Positions 18,252-27,117 of a DNA stretch of 64,000 nt are shown here, one piece after another. This DNA comes from Lachnoclostridium sp. Marseille-P6806 (GTDB lineage: Bacteria; Bacillota; Clostridia; Lachnospirales; Lachnospiraceae): positions 366,271 through 430,270 of the forward strand of contig NZ_LR130575.1 of assembly GCF_900625025.1 (NCBI RefSeq). Reading direction: 5' to 3'. The notes under the pieces were generated by a model. It had not been told where the DNA came from. It worked only from the letters and a program-made list of their open reading frames with translations, and did no database searches. The translations under genes were made by a program, and so were the position numbers. The stretch's first letter is position 1; every line of letters starts with the position of its first letter.

Positions 18252-18274
18252 AAGGACTCAGCCATATGGCTGAG
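18252..18274 (-). terminator. Rho-independent terminator of the tRNA gene
   Basis: The perfect 18-nt palindrome CTCAGCCATATGGCTGAG (18257-18274) forms a seven-pair stem; on the minus strand it is followed by TCCTTTTGC. It lies 9 nt downstream of the tRNA 3' end and also separates it from the converging GlgB-like gene. Confidence 0.75.
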
Positions 18275-18282
18275 CCCGGAAG

Positions 18283-18355
18283 AGCTGGAAATGGGACTTG
18301 AACCCACGACCTACTGATTACGAATCAGTTGCGCTACCAACTGCGCTATTCCAGC
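18283..18355 (-). tRNA. tRNA-Thr (anticodon CGT)
   Basis: The minus strand folds as a complete cloverleaf: acceptor GCTGGAA/TTCCAGC, D-arm GCGC/GCGC, anticodon stem ACTGA/TCAGT with loop TTCGTAA (anticodon CGT, reading ACG), and T-arm GTGGG/CCCAT with loop TTCAAGT. The discriminator base is U and CCA is not encoded. It has its own promoter and terminator and is the only RNA gene found in the window. Confidence 0.96.
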
Positions 18356-18387
18356 ATAAACTGCCTGCGAACCGCAAGCACTTTTGT

Positions 18388-18416
18388 ATTATATAGACTT
18401 TCGTCAGCTTTGGCAA
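18388..18416 (-). promoter_or_regulatory. Promoter of tRNA-Thr
   Basis: On the minus strand TTGCCA (18411-18416) and a perfect TATAAT (18388-18393) are separated by 17 nt. Transcription would start about 25 nt before the mature tRNA 5' end. This is one of the two best promoter matches in the window. Confidence 0.85.
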
Positions 18417-18505
18417 GCGGATTTTCGCATACTTTTTGCAGGCAGCTTTTCCTATGTTTTTTGCATGCTTTTTCCGGCATATCGTCTGCATCGTTTGATA
18501 TTGCT

Positions 18506-18534
18506 GTTCCAATAAAGCCGGCCTGTGCTATAAT
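18506..18534 (+). promoter_or_regulatory. Putative promoter of argH
   Basis: A perfect TATAAT (18529-18534) preceded by TGTGC (extended -10 character) and, 17 nt upstream, a poor GTTCCA -35. It lies about 45 nt before the argH start, in the divergent gap shared with the tRNA promoter. No arginine operator was recognised. Confidence 0.6.
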
Positions 18535-18578
18535 GGCACACAATCAGCGAAAACGGAATCAGAAAGGAGATCAGCTCG

Positions 18579-19958
18579 ATGGCACAGCTTTGGGGCGGCC
18601 GCTTTACGAAGAAAACCGATCAGGAGGTCTTTGACTTTAACGCCTCCATCCGATTTGATCAGCGCTTGTACCGGGAGGATATCACCGGCAGCATGGCGCA
18701 TGCCGACATGCTCGGGAAGCAGGGCATCATCAGCGGGGAGGAGGCCGTGCATCTCCGGGAGGGTCTCTCGCAGATTCTCGCCGATCTGGAGAGCGGCGCT
18801 CTGGAAATCACAGAGGAATATGAGGATATTCACAGCTTCGTGGAGGCCGAGCTGATCCGCCGGATCGGAGATACCGGGAAAAAGCTCCACACCGGGCGCA
18901 GCCGTAACGATCAGGTCGCCCTTGACATGCGTCTGTATGTCCGCCGGGAATGCGGCGCCATGGATGAGGCGCTGAAGCATCTGCTCGAAACGCTGCTTGC
19001 CATCATGGAGGAGCATACCGAAACCGTCATGCCGGGCTTCACTCACCTCCAGAAAGCGCAGCCGGTCACGCTGGCGCACCACATCGGCGCCTATTTTGAG
19101 ATGTTCCGCCGCGACAGACAGCGTCTCCGTGATACCGGGAAGCGCCTGAATGAATGTCCTCTCGGGGCCGGCGCGCTGGCGGGAACGACCTATCCGCTCG
19201 ACCGGGGATATGCCGCGTCGCTCCTCGGTTTTGACCGGCCGACCCGCAACAGCATGGATTCCGTTTCGGACAGGGATTACCTCATCGAATTTCTGGGCGA
19301 CCTCTCGCTCATTATGCTCCACCTCTCGCGTTTTTCCGAGGAGATTATTCTCTGGAATTCCGACGAGTACCGATTCCTTGAGCTGGACGACGGCTTTTCC
19401 ACCGGCAGCTCCATCATGCCGCAGAAGAAGAATCCGGATATCGCCGAGCTCGTCCGGGGCAAGACCGGCCGCGTGTACGGCGCGCTCATCACGGTGCTGA
19501 CGGCCATGAAAGGCATCCCGCTGGCCTATGACAAGGATATGCAGGAGGACAAGGAGGCCGTCTTCGACGCGGCGGATACCTGCCGCGACTGCATCACGCT
19601 GTTCGATGCCATGATGGCTTCCGTCGCATTCCGCACGGATGTAATGGAAAAAAGCGCCGCGCGGGGCTTTACAAATGCCACGGACGCCGCCGATTATCTC
19701 GTGGGAAAGGGCATTCCTTTCCGGGACGCCCATCGCATCATCGGCCAGCTTGTCCTGTACTGCATCGGGCAGGGCAAGGCGATCGGAGAGCTGTCTCTTC
19801 CGGAGTTCCGTGCCCTCTGTCCCGCCTTTGACGAGGATATTTACGAGGCCGTGTCGCTGAAGAGCTGTGTGGAAAAACGTCTCACCTGCGGCGCGCCGGC
19901 CCCGGCCGCCATGAAGCAGAGCATTGCGGAGGCAAGGCAGTATCTGAACGAGAGCTGA
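18579..19958 (+). CDS. argH: Argininosuccinate lyase
   Basis: Cleaves argininosuccinate to arginine and fumarate. Visible signatures are MAQLWGGRF at the N-terminus, the HTGRSRNDQVALDMRLYVR segment, TVMPGFTHLQKAQPVTLAHH, and the catalytic serine loop GSSIMPQKKNPD (Ser near 277-278). Length 459 aa is normal. AGAAAGGAGATC precedes the ATG. It has its own promoter and appears to be a single-gene unit: argG is not adjacent and asd has its own promoter-like sequence. Confidence 0.97.
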   Translation: MAQLWGGRFTKKTDQEVFDFNASIRFDQRLYREDITGSMAHADMLGKQGIISGEEAVHLREGLSQILADLESGALEITEEYEDIHSFVEAELIRRIGDTGKKLHTGRSRNDQVALDMRLYVRRECGAMDEALKHLLETLLAIMEEHTETVMPGFTHLQKAQPVTLAHHIGAYFEMFRRDRQRLRDTGKRLNECPLGAGALAGTTYPLDRGYAASLLGFDRPTRNSMDSVSDRDYLIEFLGDLSLIMLHLSRFSEEIILWNSDEYRFLELDDGFSTGSSIMPQKKNPDIAELVRGKTGRVYGALITVLTAMKGIPLAYDKDMQEDKEAVFDAADTCRDCITLFDAMMASVAFRTDVMEKSAARGFTNATDAADYLVGKGIPFRDAHRIIGQLVLYCIGQGKAIGELSLPEFRALCPAFDEDIYEAVSLKSCVEKRLTCGAPAPAAMKQSIAEARQYLNES

Positions 19959-19986
19959 CGCTCCCGCAGGCGGCGCCGCCCCTGTA

Positions 19987-20016
19987 TTGTATCCCGGCCG
20001 CGCGGCTGCGTATTAT
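19987..20016 (+). promoter_or_regulatory. Putative promoter of asd
   Basis: TTGTAT (19987-19992) and TATTAT (20011-20016) are 18 nt apart in the 111-nt gap between argH and asd, leaving a leader of about 45 nt. No lysine riboswitch is present. Confidence 0.45.
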
Positions 20017-20069
20017 TTTGATACCGGCATCACATATTCCAAATATAACTGATATACGGAGGATCCTTT

Positions 20070-21158
20070 ATGAGTGAGAAACTGAGAGCAGCCATACTTG
20101 GCGGCACTGGCATGGTCGGGCAGAGATTCATCTCCCTGCTGGCAGATCATCCGTGGTTCGAGGTCACGGAGATTGCGGCGAGTCCCCGCTCCGCCGGCAT
20201 GACCTATGCCGAGGCGGTCCAGGGGCGGTGGAAGCTGGATCCGCTGCCGATTCCGGAGAAAGTCCGCAATATCGTCGTGAAAAGCGTTGACGATGTGGCG
20301 GCGGTCACGGCGGACGTCGATTTCTGCTTCAGCGCTCTTAACATGTCCAAGGAGGAGATCCGCGCCATCGAGGAGACTTACGCAAAAGCGGAGGTTCCGG
20401 TCGTCTCAAACAACAGCGCCCATCGCTGGACGCCGGACGTCCCCATGTGCATTCCGGAGATCAACCCCGAGCATATGGAGGTCATTCCGTTCCAGAGAAA
20501 GCGCCTCGCCACGAGCCGCGGCTTTATCGCGGTCAAGCCCAACTGCTCCATTCAGAGCTATACGCCCGCGCTGGCGGCATGGAAATCCCTTGATCCGTAC
20601 GAGGTCGTCGTCACCACCTATCAGGCCATTTCCGGCGCCGGCAAGAACTTTCAGGACTGGCCGGAGATGAACGGAAATATCATTCCCTACATATCCGGCG
20701 AGGAGGAGAAAAGCGAAAAGGAGCCGCTGCGCATCTTCGGAAAGCTCGAGAACGGAGTGATTGTTCCCTCTGCGGGTCCCGTCATCACCAGCCAGTGTCT
20801 GCGTGTTCCCGTTATGTACGGACACACCGCCGCGGCGTTTGTCCGCTTCCGGAAGCCGGCAGACAAGGACGAGCTCATCGCGAAGCTCCGTGAGTTTCGG
20901 GGCATCCCGCAGCAGCTTGCTCTTCCGAGCGCTCCGAAGCAGTTCATTCGCTATATGGAGGAGGACAACCGGCCGCAGGTACAGCTCGACGTAGATTACG
21001 AGCGCGGCATGGGCGTTTCCATCGGACGGCTCCGCGAGGACACCGTGTACGACTGGAAGTTCGTCGGCCTGTCCCATAACACCATCCGTGGAGCAGCCGG
21101 CGGAGCGGTGGAATGCGCTGAGCTCCTCAAGGTACAGAATTATATTCAGCACAGGTAA
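20070..21158 (+). CDS. asd: Aspartate-semialdehyde dehydrogenase
   Basis: NADPH-dependent reduction of aspartyl phosphate, the branch point to lysine, methionine and threonine. The N-terminal nucleotide motif is GGTGMVGQRF and the catalytic Cys is in KPNCSIQS (C159). The 362-aa length, the FQRKRLATSRGFIAVKPNC context and the SGAGKNFQDW segment point to the archaeal/fungal-like branch of Asd rather than the E. coli branch. ACGGAGGATC precedes the ATG. A hairpin terminator lies downstream. Confidence 0.95.
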   Translation: MSEKLRAAILGGTGMVGQRFISLLADHPWFEVTEIAASPRSAGMTYAEAVQGRWKLDPLPIPEKVRNIVVKSVDDVAAVTADVDFCFSALNMSKEEIRAIEETYAKAEVPVVSNNSAHRWTPDVPMCIPEINPEHMEVIPFQRKRLATSRGFIAVKPNCSIQSYTPALAAWKSLDPYEVVVTTYQAISGAGKNFQDWPEMNGNIIPYISGEEEKSEKEPLRIFGKLENGVIVPSAGPVITSQCLRVPVMYGHTAAAFVRFRKPADKDELIAKLREFRGIPQQLALPSAPKQFIRYMEEDNRPQVQLDVDYERGMGVSIGRLREDTVYDWKFVGLSHNTIRGAAGGAVECAELLKVQNYIQHR

Positions 21159-21235
21159 AACGCCCCTCAGGGAACGGTGCCCGGACAGCCGGGCTCCATG
21201 CCTGCGGGAGACGGATAAAAATTCTGGTTTTTGGC

Positions 21236-21293
21236 GGCCTCCTGCCGGCGTACCGACTCGGTCAGCGCGTCTGGCAGGAGGTCTTTGCTTTTT
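21236..21293 (+). terminator. Hairpin terminator between asd and topB
   Basis: GGCCTCCTGCC (21236-21246) pairs with GGCAGGAGGTC (21273-21283), one pair being G-U. The 26-nt interior itself folds (GCG/CGC and ACCG/CGGT). TTTGCTTTTT follows. The large, branched loop is unusual for a plain terminator, but the position after asd and the T-rich tail fit one. Confidence 0.7.
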
Positions 21294-21351
21294 ATACGGC
21301 TTTGCTTTTCTGCACTGCCGCGGCCGTCTGTGCAGACAGCAGTAAGGGATT

Positions 21352-23481
21352 ATGGGAAAACGTGTTTTTATTGCGGAGAAACCCAGCGTCGCAAGGCAGT
21401 TTGCCGATGCGCTGGAGCTCCGTTTTGTGAAAAAAGACGGATTCATGGAGTCCGCAGACGGCGGTACGCTTATCACATGGTGCGTGGGCCATCTTGTCTC
21501 CATGAGCTATCCGGACGCCTATGATGAAAAATACAGAAAATGGTCTCTCGACACCATTCCTTTTGTGCCGGCGCCGGGTTCCTATCGGTATCAGGTCATC
21601 GAAGACGTGCGGAAGCAGTTTTCCATTGTCAGCGGACTTCTCTGCTCGCCGGACGTGGACACCATCTATATCTGCACCGACTCCGGGAGAGAGGGGGAGT
21701 ATATCTACCGTCTCGTCGCCGAAAAGGCAGGCGTCCGCGACAAGCGTCAGCTCCGCGTCTGGATCGATTCCCAGACAAAGGAGGAGATTCTGCGCGGAAT
21801 CCGGGAGGCAAAGGACGATGCGGCCTACGACGCCCTCGGCGCCTCCGCGTATCTGCGCGCCAAGGAAGACTATCTCATGGGGATCAATTTTTCCCGCGCG
21901 CTGACGCTGCGCTACGGCAGCACCATCCGTGGCTTTCTCGGGACGGATCGCTGTGTGATCGCCGTCGGGCGCGTCATGACCTGTGTGCTCGGTATGGTCG
22001 TGGGACGGGAGAGGGAAATCCGCTCCTTTGTTCGGACGTCGTTCTACCGCGTGCTCTGCCTGCTGGAAACGCCGGACGGGGCCCGGTTTCAGGCCGAATG
22101 GCACAGCTCTGAGGGCTCCGTCGTGACCGACCCGGTCAAGCTGTACAATGAGAAAGGCTTCCGAAAGAGGGAGGACGCTGAGGAGCTGATCCGGATTCTC
22201 TGCGGGGCGCCTGACGATCCGCCGCTTCCGGCTGTGGATTCCGTCACTCGCAAAAAAGAAACCAAAAATCCTCCGCTTCTCTATAATCTGGCGGAGCTTC
22301 AAAACGACTGTTCCCGTTTTTTCAAGATCAGTCCGGACGATACGCTGAAAATCGCGCAGGAGCTCTATGAAAAAAAACTGACCACCTACCCGAGAACCGA
22401 CGCCCGCGTGCTTTCCTCCGCCGTGGCAAAGGAGATCACAAAAAATCTGAACGGTCTGTATTCCCAGCCGATGTACAAGGCGGCGGTCGCGGAAATCGCT
22501 GTCATGGGCAGCGCACAGAAAATTGCCGGAACCCGTTACACGGATGACAAGGCGATCACCGACCACTACGCCATTATCCCGACGGGACAGGGCTTTTCCG
22601 CGCTGTCCTCCTGTTCGGAGACCGCGCAGAAGGTCTATGAGCTGATCGTCCGGCGCTTTCTCGCCGTCTTTTATCCCGCGGCGGTTTTTGATAAAATATC
22701 CATGCAGATCCGGATCCGCACCGAACTTTTTTCAGCATCGGTCCGGAGCTGCCGGGAGGAAGGCTATCAGAAAGTAATGCAGTTCTCCTTTTCCCGCGGA
22801 CGGGAAGATGAAAAAAAGGACGACGCGGAGAGAGGCGACGAATTCGGGGAAAATGAGCTCTCCGGCAGTCTTTCCGCCCGCTTTGCCGGGCTGAAAAAGG
22901 GAAACGCTCTGTCTCTGCAGAAGCTTGACCTTCGCGAGGGCGAGACCAAGCCGCCGTCCCGATACAATTCCGGCAGCATGATTCTTGCCATGGAAAACGC
23001 AGGACAGCTGATCGAGGACGAGGAGCTCCGCGAGCAGATCCGGGGAAGCGGGATCGGAACCAGCGCAACCCGCGCGGGAATCCTCACGAAGCTCGAAAAG
23101 AACCGCTATCTCTCCCTCAATAAAAAAACGCAGATCATCACGCCGACGCAGCTCGGAGAAATGATCTGCGACACGGTTTCCTGCTCCCTGCGCCCGCTCC
23201 TTGATCCCAGACTGACGGCAAGCTGGGAAAAAGGGCTGACCGGTGTGGCGGGAGGAGAGGTCTCGGAAGACGACTACATGACAAAGCTCACGGAATTTGT
23301 CGTGCGCCGCACCAATCACGTCAAAGATACCGATTACCGCGACGCGCTGAACGTACAGTTCCGTCATCTCGCCCGGTTTTATCCGGAAAAGCCCCCGCGC
23401 GGCAAAGGCTCCGGGAGCTCCGGAAAAAGCTCCGGCAGAGGCTCCGGAAAAACAGGTAGAAAGCATCAGGAGGCAAAATAG
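21352..23481 (+). CDS. topB: DNA topoisomerase III
   Basis: Type IA topoisomerase that unlinks DNA by single-strand passage. The TOPRIM domain starts the protein (FIAEKPSVAR) and contains TDSGREGEYIYR. The catalytic Tyr is in TTYPRTDAR (Y346), and GSGIGTSATRAGILTKLEK is the conserved domain III segment. The 709-aa protein ends in a Gly/Ser/Lys-rich tail (about 680-709) instead of zinc fingers. TAAGGGA precedes the ATG. Topoisomerase III genes of this size occur both in chromosomes and on conjugative elements; no other mobile genes are nearby, so this is read as chromosomal. Confidence 0.95.
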   Translation: MGKRVFIAEKPSVARQFADALELRFVKKDGFMESADGGTLITWCVGHLVSMSYPDAYDEKYRKWSLDTIPFVPAPGSYRYQVIEDVRKQFSIVSGLLCSPDVDTIYICTDSGREGEYIYRLVAEKAGVRDKRQLRVWIDSQTKEEILRGIREAKDDAAYDALGASAYLRAKEDYLMGINFSRALTLRYGSTIRGFLGTDRCVIAVGRVMTCVLGMVVGREREIRSFVRTSFYRVLCLLETPDGARFQAEWHSSEGSVVTDPVKLYNEKGFRKREDAEELIRILCGAPDDPPLPAVDSVTRKKETKNPPLLYNLAELQNDCSRFFKISPDDTLKIAQELYEKKLTTYPRTDARVLSSAVAKEITKNLNGLYSQPMYKAAVAEIAVMGSAQKIAGTRYTDDKAITDHYAIIPTGQGFSALSSCSETAQKVYELIVRRFLAVFYPAAVFDKISMQIRIRTELFSASVRSCREEGYQKVMQFSFSRGREDEKKDDAERGDEFGENELSGSLSARFAGLKKGNALSLQKLDLREGETKPPSRYNSGSMILAMENAGQLIEDEELREQIRGSGIGTSATRAGILTKLEKNRYLSLNKKTQIITPTQLGEMICDTVSCSLRPLLDPRLTASWEKGLTGVAGGEVSEDDYMTKLTEFVVRRTNHVKDTDYRDALNVQFRHLARFYPEKPPRGKGSGSSGKSSGRGSGKTGRKHQEAK

Positions 23482-23483
23482 AT

Positions 23484-24158
23484 ATGGCAATTCAGGATTA
23501 TACCTGCGACAAACTGCTGGATCTGAAAGAGACCATTGCCGCAGCGCTGTTCGATGGCGTTTCTTATCCATGGGAGGTGCTGGAGAGGATCGGGGCGTTC
23601 ATTTCCGAGCTCGGAGCCACGCTTCCCGCGGATCGCTTTGAAAAGAGAGGGGAGAACATCTGGGTCGCAAGGAGCGCGGTGATCTGCGACAGCGTCAGCA
23701 TCACCGGCCCCTGCATCGTGGACGAGGATGCGGATCTTCGGCACGGCGCCTTTATCCGCGGCAAGGCCATCATCGGAAAGGGCTGTGTCGTGGGAAACTC
23801 CTGCGAGCTGAAAAACGTCATTCTCTTCAATCGCTGCGAGGTGCCGCATTACAATTATGTCGGCGACAGCGTGCTCGGCTTTCACGCCCATATGGGTGCG
23901 GGAGCCATTACATCCAACATCAAGAGCGACCGGACGGATGTCGTGATCCATGACGGCGGGGAGCAGATCTCTCTGGGACTCCGGAAAATGGGGGCCATAT
24001 TGGGGGATTATGCGGAAATCGGCTGTAACTCGGTTCTGAATCCGGGTACGGTCATCGGCAGGCATACCAATATTTATCCGCTTTCCATGGTGCGCGGCTG
24101 CGTTCCGGCGGAGCACATTTACAAGAGCCGGACAGAGGTGACTCTGAAAAAGAAATAA
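23484..24158 (+). CDS. Left-handed beta-helix protein, GlmU acetyltransferase-like
   Basis: A 224-aa protein starting 2 nt after the topB stop. Residues about 60-205 show hexapeptide repeats (ICDSVSITGPCIVDEDADLR, VIGRHTNIYP) and the segment NYVGDSVLGFHAHMGAGAIT, very close to the acetyltransferase half of GlmU. The nucleotidyltransferase half is absent, and there is a helical N-terminus of about 55 residues. Related clostridial proteins are often labelled UDP-N-acetylglucosamine pyrophosphorylase, which the missing domain contradicts. It may acylate or bind a sugar nucleotide, but the substrate is unknown. The next gene starts 15 nt downstream. Confidence 0.75.
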   Translation: MAIQDYTCDKLLDLKETIAAALFDGVSYPWEVLERIGAFISELGATLPADRFEKRGENIWVARSAVICDSVSITGPCIVDEDADLRHGAFIRGKAIIGKGCVVGNSCELKNVILFNRCEVPHYNYVGDSVLGFHAHMGAGAITSNIKSDRTDVVIHDGGEQISLGLRKMGAILGDYAEIGCNSVLNPGTVIGRHTNIYPLSMVRGCVPAEHIYKSRTEVTLKKK

Positions 24159-24173
24159 GCGGGAGGATGCGGG

Positions 24174-26009
24174 ATGGCGAATACCGATCTGGCAGTCATA
24201 CAGCTGCTTTGGGACATCATCAACCAGAAGACGGGAGAGCTCGGAAAAGTTGATTTTCTTCCGGAGAAACCGGCCTTTGACTTCCTTGCTCCCACGGAGC
24301 AGCCGCTTCCCCGCAGCACGCCGGAGGAGCAGGGCGTGCACTCCGGGTATATCGCGGATTTTGTCCGCGAGCTGATGGAGGATCGGGCGCTCCGCATGCA
24401 TCAGCTTCTTCTCATCCGCCACGGACATGTCATCTACGAGGGAGGCTTTGATCCGTATCCCGCCGGCCTGTGGCACGCCAGCTACTCAATGTGCAAGAGC
24501 TTTGCCGGCATGGCGACGGGGCTCCTGATCGACGAGGGAAAGCTCCGTCTTGAGGACCGCGTCATCGAGCTTCTCGCAAAGGAATGGAGCTCCTCCATCC
24601 CGAATCTCCTGACCGTGCTCCGTTTCCGCGAGCTGACCGTCCGCCACCTGCTCACCATGTCCTCCGGCGTCGCATTCAACGAGGCGGGCGCCGTATCCGG
24701 CAACGACTGGGTGAAGAACTATTTTGAATCCCCCGTAAAGTTCGCGCCCGGAAGCCGCTTTGAGTACAACAGCATGAACACGCTGATGCTCTCGGCTATT
24801 GTGACAAAGCTCACGGGGAAAACCATGGTCCGCTATCTGCAGGAAAAGCTGTTCGTTCCCATGGGCATACGGAAAATATTCTGGGAAACCAGTCCCAAGG
24901 GCTACACCAAAGGGGGCTGGGGCCTGTTTATCACCCCCGAGGACGCGGCAAAGCTGGGGCTGCTCTATCTGAACGGAGGCCGCTGGAACGGGAAGCCCCT
25001 GATCTCTGAGCACTGGGTGGCGGAATCGACCCGGACGCAGATCGAGACCGGACAGCCGGCCAACCCCGGCTACGGCTATCAGCTCTGGCCCGGCGAGATG
25101 CACGGGAGCTTTGTCTACAACGGGATGCTGGGGCAGAACGTCTATGTCTGGCCTGCGCTGGATACGATACTCGTCACCAATGCGGGGAATGAGGAGGTCT
25201 TTCAGGACGGCCGGATGACCAGGCTTGTCCGCCGGTATTTTTCAAAGGACACATCCTTTTCAGCCGTTCCGCTGCCAAAGGACCGCGAAGCGGAGAGGCG
25301 GCTTGCGGCCGTCCGGCGAAAGGCCGAGGGCAGAGAGTCCTCGGCGCTGCCGATTGTGTGCGGCGGATGGAAGAGGGAAAGCCGCCGGAGCGCAGCCGGA
25401 GCCCGTGCCGCGCGGGAGGAACTCCTGCGCAGAGACTTTCTCCGCTCTCTGGACGGCACGGAATGGCAGCTCGACAGGAGCGGCGTGGGACTGTTTCCGC
25501 TGATTCTTCAGGTCGTCCACAACAACTATACGAAGGGCATCTCGCGCCTTGCTTTCCATCTTGAAAACGGGGAGCTGACGCTTGACATCACCGAGGGAGG
25601 ACAGCGCCACGCCATTCCCGTCGGTTTCGGGAGAGGACGCCGGGTTCTCCTCAATATGAACGGGGAGGATTATCTCGTCGGGACAAAGGGACGCTTCGGG
25701 CAGAACGAAAACGGCGTTCCCGTCATCACACTGCAGATCGCTTTCATCGAGGAAGCGGCAGAGCGCGAGCTCCGGATCCTCTTCCCTGACAGGGAGCATA
25801 TCGTGCTGTACTGGAGCGAGCATCCCGGCGACGTGCTCATTGCGGGCCTCTTGGAACAGATCACCGTCGGCTCCGGAAATACGAACCCGCTTGTCGGGCA
25901 GCTTCTTGGCATGATGAATCCGGATACGCTCTCCCGGGCCATCCAGAGCTTTATCGAACCGGTCGTGCCGGCATTTTACATCCCGCCGGCGCCTGTTTCT
26001 GAAAACTGA
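24174..26009 (+). CDS. Serine hydrolase, class C beta-lactamase family, with C-terminal extension
   Basis: A 611-aa protein. Residues about 45-360 form a beta-lactamase/DD-peptidase-like domain with the SxxK motif SMCK (S105-K108) and a Tyr motif in RFEYNSMNT (Y198). Residues about 370-611 have no recognised domain. No signal peptide or membrane segment is seen, so it is probably cytoplasmic, which argues against a cell-wall or antibiotic role and for an esterase-like activity. It is translated from GGGAGGATGCGGG 15 nt after the beta-helix gene, so the two are likely co-expressed. Substrate unknown. Confidence 0.8.
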   Translation: MANTDLAVIQLLWDIINQKTGELGKVDFLPEKPAFDFLAPTEQPLPRSTPEEQGVHSGYIADFVRELMEDRALRMHQLLLIRHGHVIYEGGFDPYPAGLWHASYSMCKSFAGMATGLLIDEGKLRLEDRVIELLAKEWSSSIPNLLTVLRFRELTVRHLLTMSSGVAFNEAGAVSGNDWVKNYFESPVKFAPGSRFEYNSMNTLMLSAIVTKLTGKTMVRYLQEKLFVPMGIRKIFWETSPKGYTKGGWGLFITPEDAAKLGLLYLNGGRWNGKPLISEHWVAESTRTQIETGQPANPGYGYQLWPGEMHGSFVYNGMLGQNVYVWPALDTILVTNAGNEEVFQDGRMTRLVRRYFSKDTSFSAVPLPKDREAERRLAAVRRKAEGRESSALPIVCGGWKRESRRSAAGARAAREELLRRDFLRSLDGTEWQLDRSGVGLFPLILQVVHNNYTKGISRLAFHLENGELTLDITEGGQRHAIPVGFGRGRRVLLNMNGEDYLVGTKGRFGQNENGVPVITLQIAFIEEAAERELRILFPDREHIVLYWSEHPGDVLIAGLLEQITVGSGNTNPLVGQLLGMMNPDTLSRAIQSFIEPVVPAFYIPPAPVSEN

Positions 26010-26054
26010 GGAGAATAGTGCGAAAAGTCACGCTGATGCGCTGATTTTTCGCAA

Positions 26055-26082
26055 GGCTATTTGCACCGAAGCCCAAATAGCC
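26055..26082 (+). terminator. Hairpin after the serine hydrolase gene
   Basis: GGCTATTTG (26055-26063) pairs perfectly with CAAATAGCC (26074-26082) around a 10-nt loop and is followed by TTTC. The short T run makes it a weak terminator candidate. It directly precedes the repeat copy at 26087. Confidence 0.4.
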
Positions 26083-26086
26083 TTTC

Positions 26087-26242
26087 ATCGCAGCTGCAAA
26101 ACCGCCTGCGCGGACCTTTCAGCAAAAGAAAAATGCTGTCAGGCAGCGGGACGACATGAGCCGCAGAGCGGCTCGGCACACTGCGCGCCGGCGCAGAGTG
26201 CTTGCGGCGCGTGCCTCGCACTAAAGTGCTTCGCCATAGAGG
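26087..26242 (+). repeat. Intergenic repeat, long copy, carrying the RBS of the next gene
   Basis: Positions 26087-26114 match 28443-28470 almost base for base (GCAAAACCGCCTGCGCGGA shared), and 26202-26242 match 28473-28512 (TGCGGCGCGTGCCTCGC, then GTGCTTCGCCATAGAGG). Between them this copy has about 87 extra bases with their own hairpins, including GAGCCGC-aga-GCGGCTC (26158-26174) and CTGCGC-gccg-GCGCAG (26181-26196). The 3' end GAGGG acts as the ribosome binding site of the nucleoside phosphorylase gene. Confidence 0.65.
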
Positions 26243-26248
26243 GTTACC

Positions 26249-27061
26249 ATGTCTCAAACTGTTGAATCCATTGTCCGCTGTATCCGTGAAAAAACCGGCT
26301 TCGTTCCTCGCGTCGCACTGACGCTGGGCTCGGGCCTCGGAGATTACGCCGGCCAGCTGCGGGATGCGTCCGAAATTCCGTACCGGGAGCTTCCCGGCTT
26401 TCCGGTTTCGACCGCGCCGGGACATGCGGGGCGTTTCCTGCTCGGCTATGTCGGCGAGGTTCCTGTCATCTGTATGCAGGGCCGTGTCCACTACTATGAG
26501 GGCTATTCCATGGACGAGGTCGTGCTGCCGGTTCGGGTCATGCGCGCTCTGGGAGCGGAAACTCTGTTTCTCACCAACGCGGCAGGCGGCATCCGGGCCG
26601 ATTACCGTCCCGGAGACCTTGCCATGCTGACTGACCACATCTCATGCTTTGTGCCGAATCCTCTGATCGGCCCCAACGACGATGCGGAGGGCGTGCGGTT
26701 TCCGGATATGAGCCATGTCTATGAACCGGAGCTGCAGGAGCTCCTTATGAGCGCGGCAAGAGAAACCGGCGTCACGCTGAAAACCGGCGTCTACGCACAG
26801 CTCACCGGCCCCTCCTTTGAGACCCCCGCGGAGATCCGCATGCTGCGGACGCTCGGGGCGGATCTCGCCGGCATGAGCACCGTCGTCGAGGCCATCACCG
26901 CGGCATATGCCGGCATGCGCATCTGCGGCATTTCGCTTGTGAGCAACCTCGCGGCGGGCATCACCGGCCAGCCCCTCTCAGAGGAAGAGGTGATCGAAGC
27001 GGGTCGGGAGGCTTCCGACCGCTTCACAAGACTTGTGACCGCCGCCGTCCGGAAGATGTGA
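26249..27061 (+). CDS. Purine nucleoside phosphorylase, trimeric type
   Basis: Phosphorolysis of inosine and guanosine to base and ribose 1-phosphate. Family features are TLGSGLGDYA, the PGHAGRFLLGY and QGRVHYYEGY segments, LTNAAGGI, GPSFETPAEIRMLRTLGAD and GMSTVVEA, with the purine-binding SNLAAGI near the C-terminus. Length 270 aa matches the PunA/PNP-I group. GAGGGTTACC before the ATG is the end of an intergenic repeat. A deaminase for nucleoside-type substrates follows after 56 nt, giving a likely purine-salvage pair. Confidence 0.94.
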   Translation: MSQTVESIVRCIREKTGFVPRVALTLGSGLGDYAGQLRDASEIPYRELPGFPVSTAPGHAGRFLLGYVGEVPVICMQGRVHYYEGYSMDEVVLPVRVMRALGAETLFLTNAAGGIRADYRPGDLAMLTDHISCFVPNPLIGPNDDAEGVRFPDMSHVYEPELQELLMSAARETGVTLKTGVYAQLTGPSFETPAEIRMLRTLGADLAGMSTVVEAITAAYAGMRICGISLVSNLAAGITGQPLSEEEVIEAGREASDRFTRLVTAAVRKM

Positions 27062-27117
27062 CATATCCGTCATTGCTTACATGAAATATCATACATTGCT
27101 TCGAAAGGGCAATTCGC

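Noticed and set aside
19959..20069. Lysine riboswitch before asd.
   Set aside because: The 111-nt gap is too short and shows no riboswitch core, only a promoter-like pair and a ribosome binding site.
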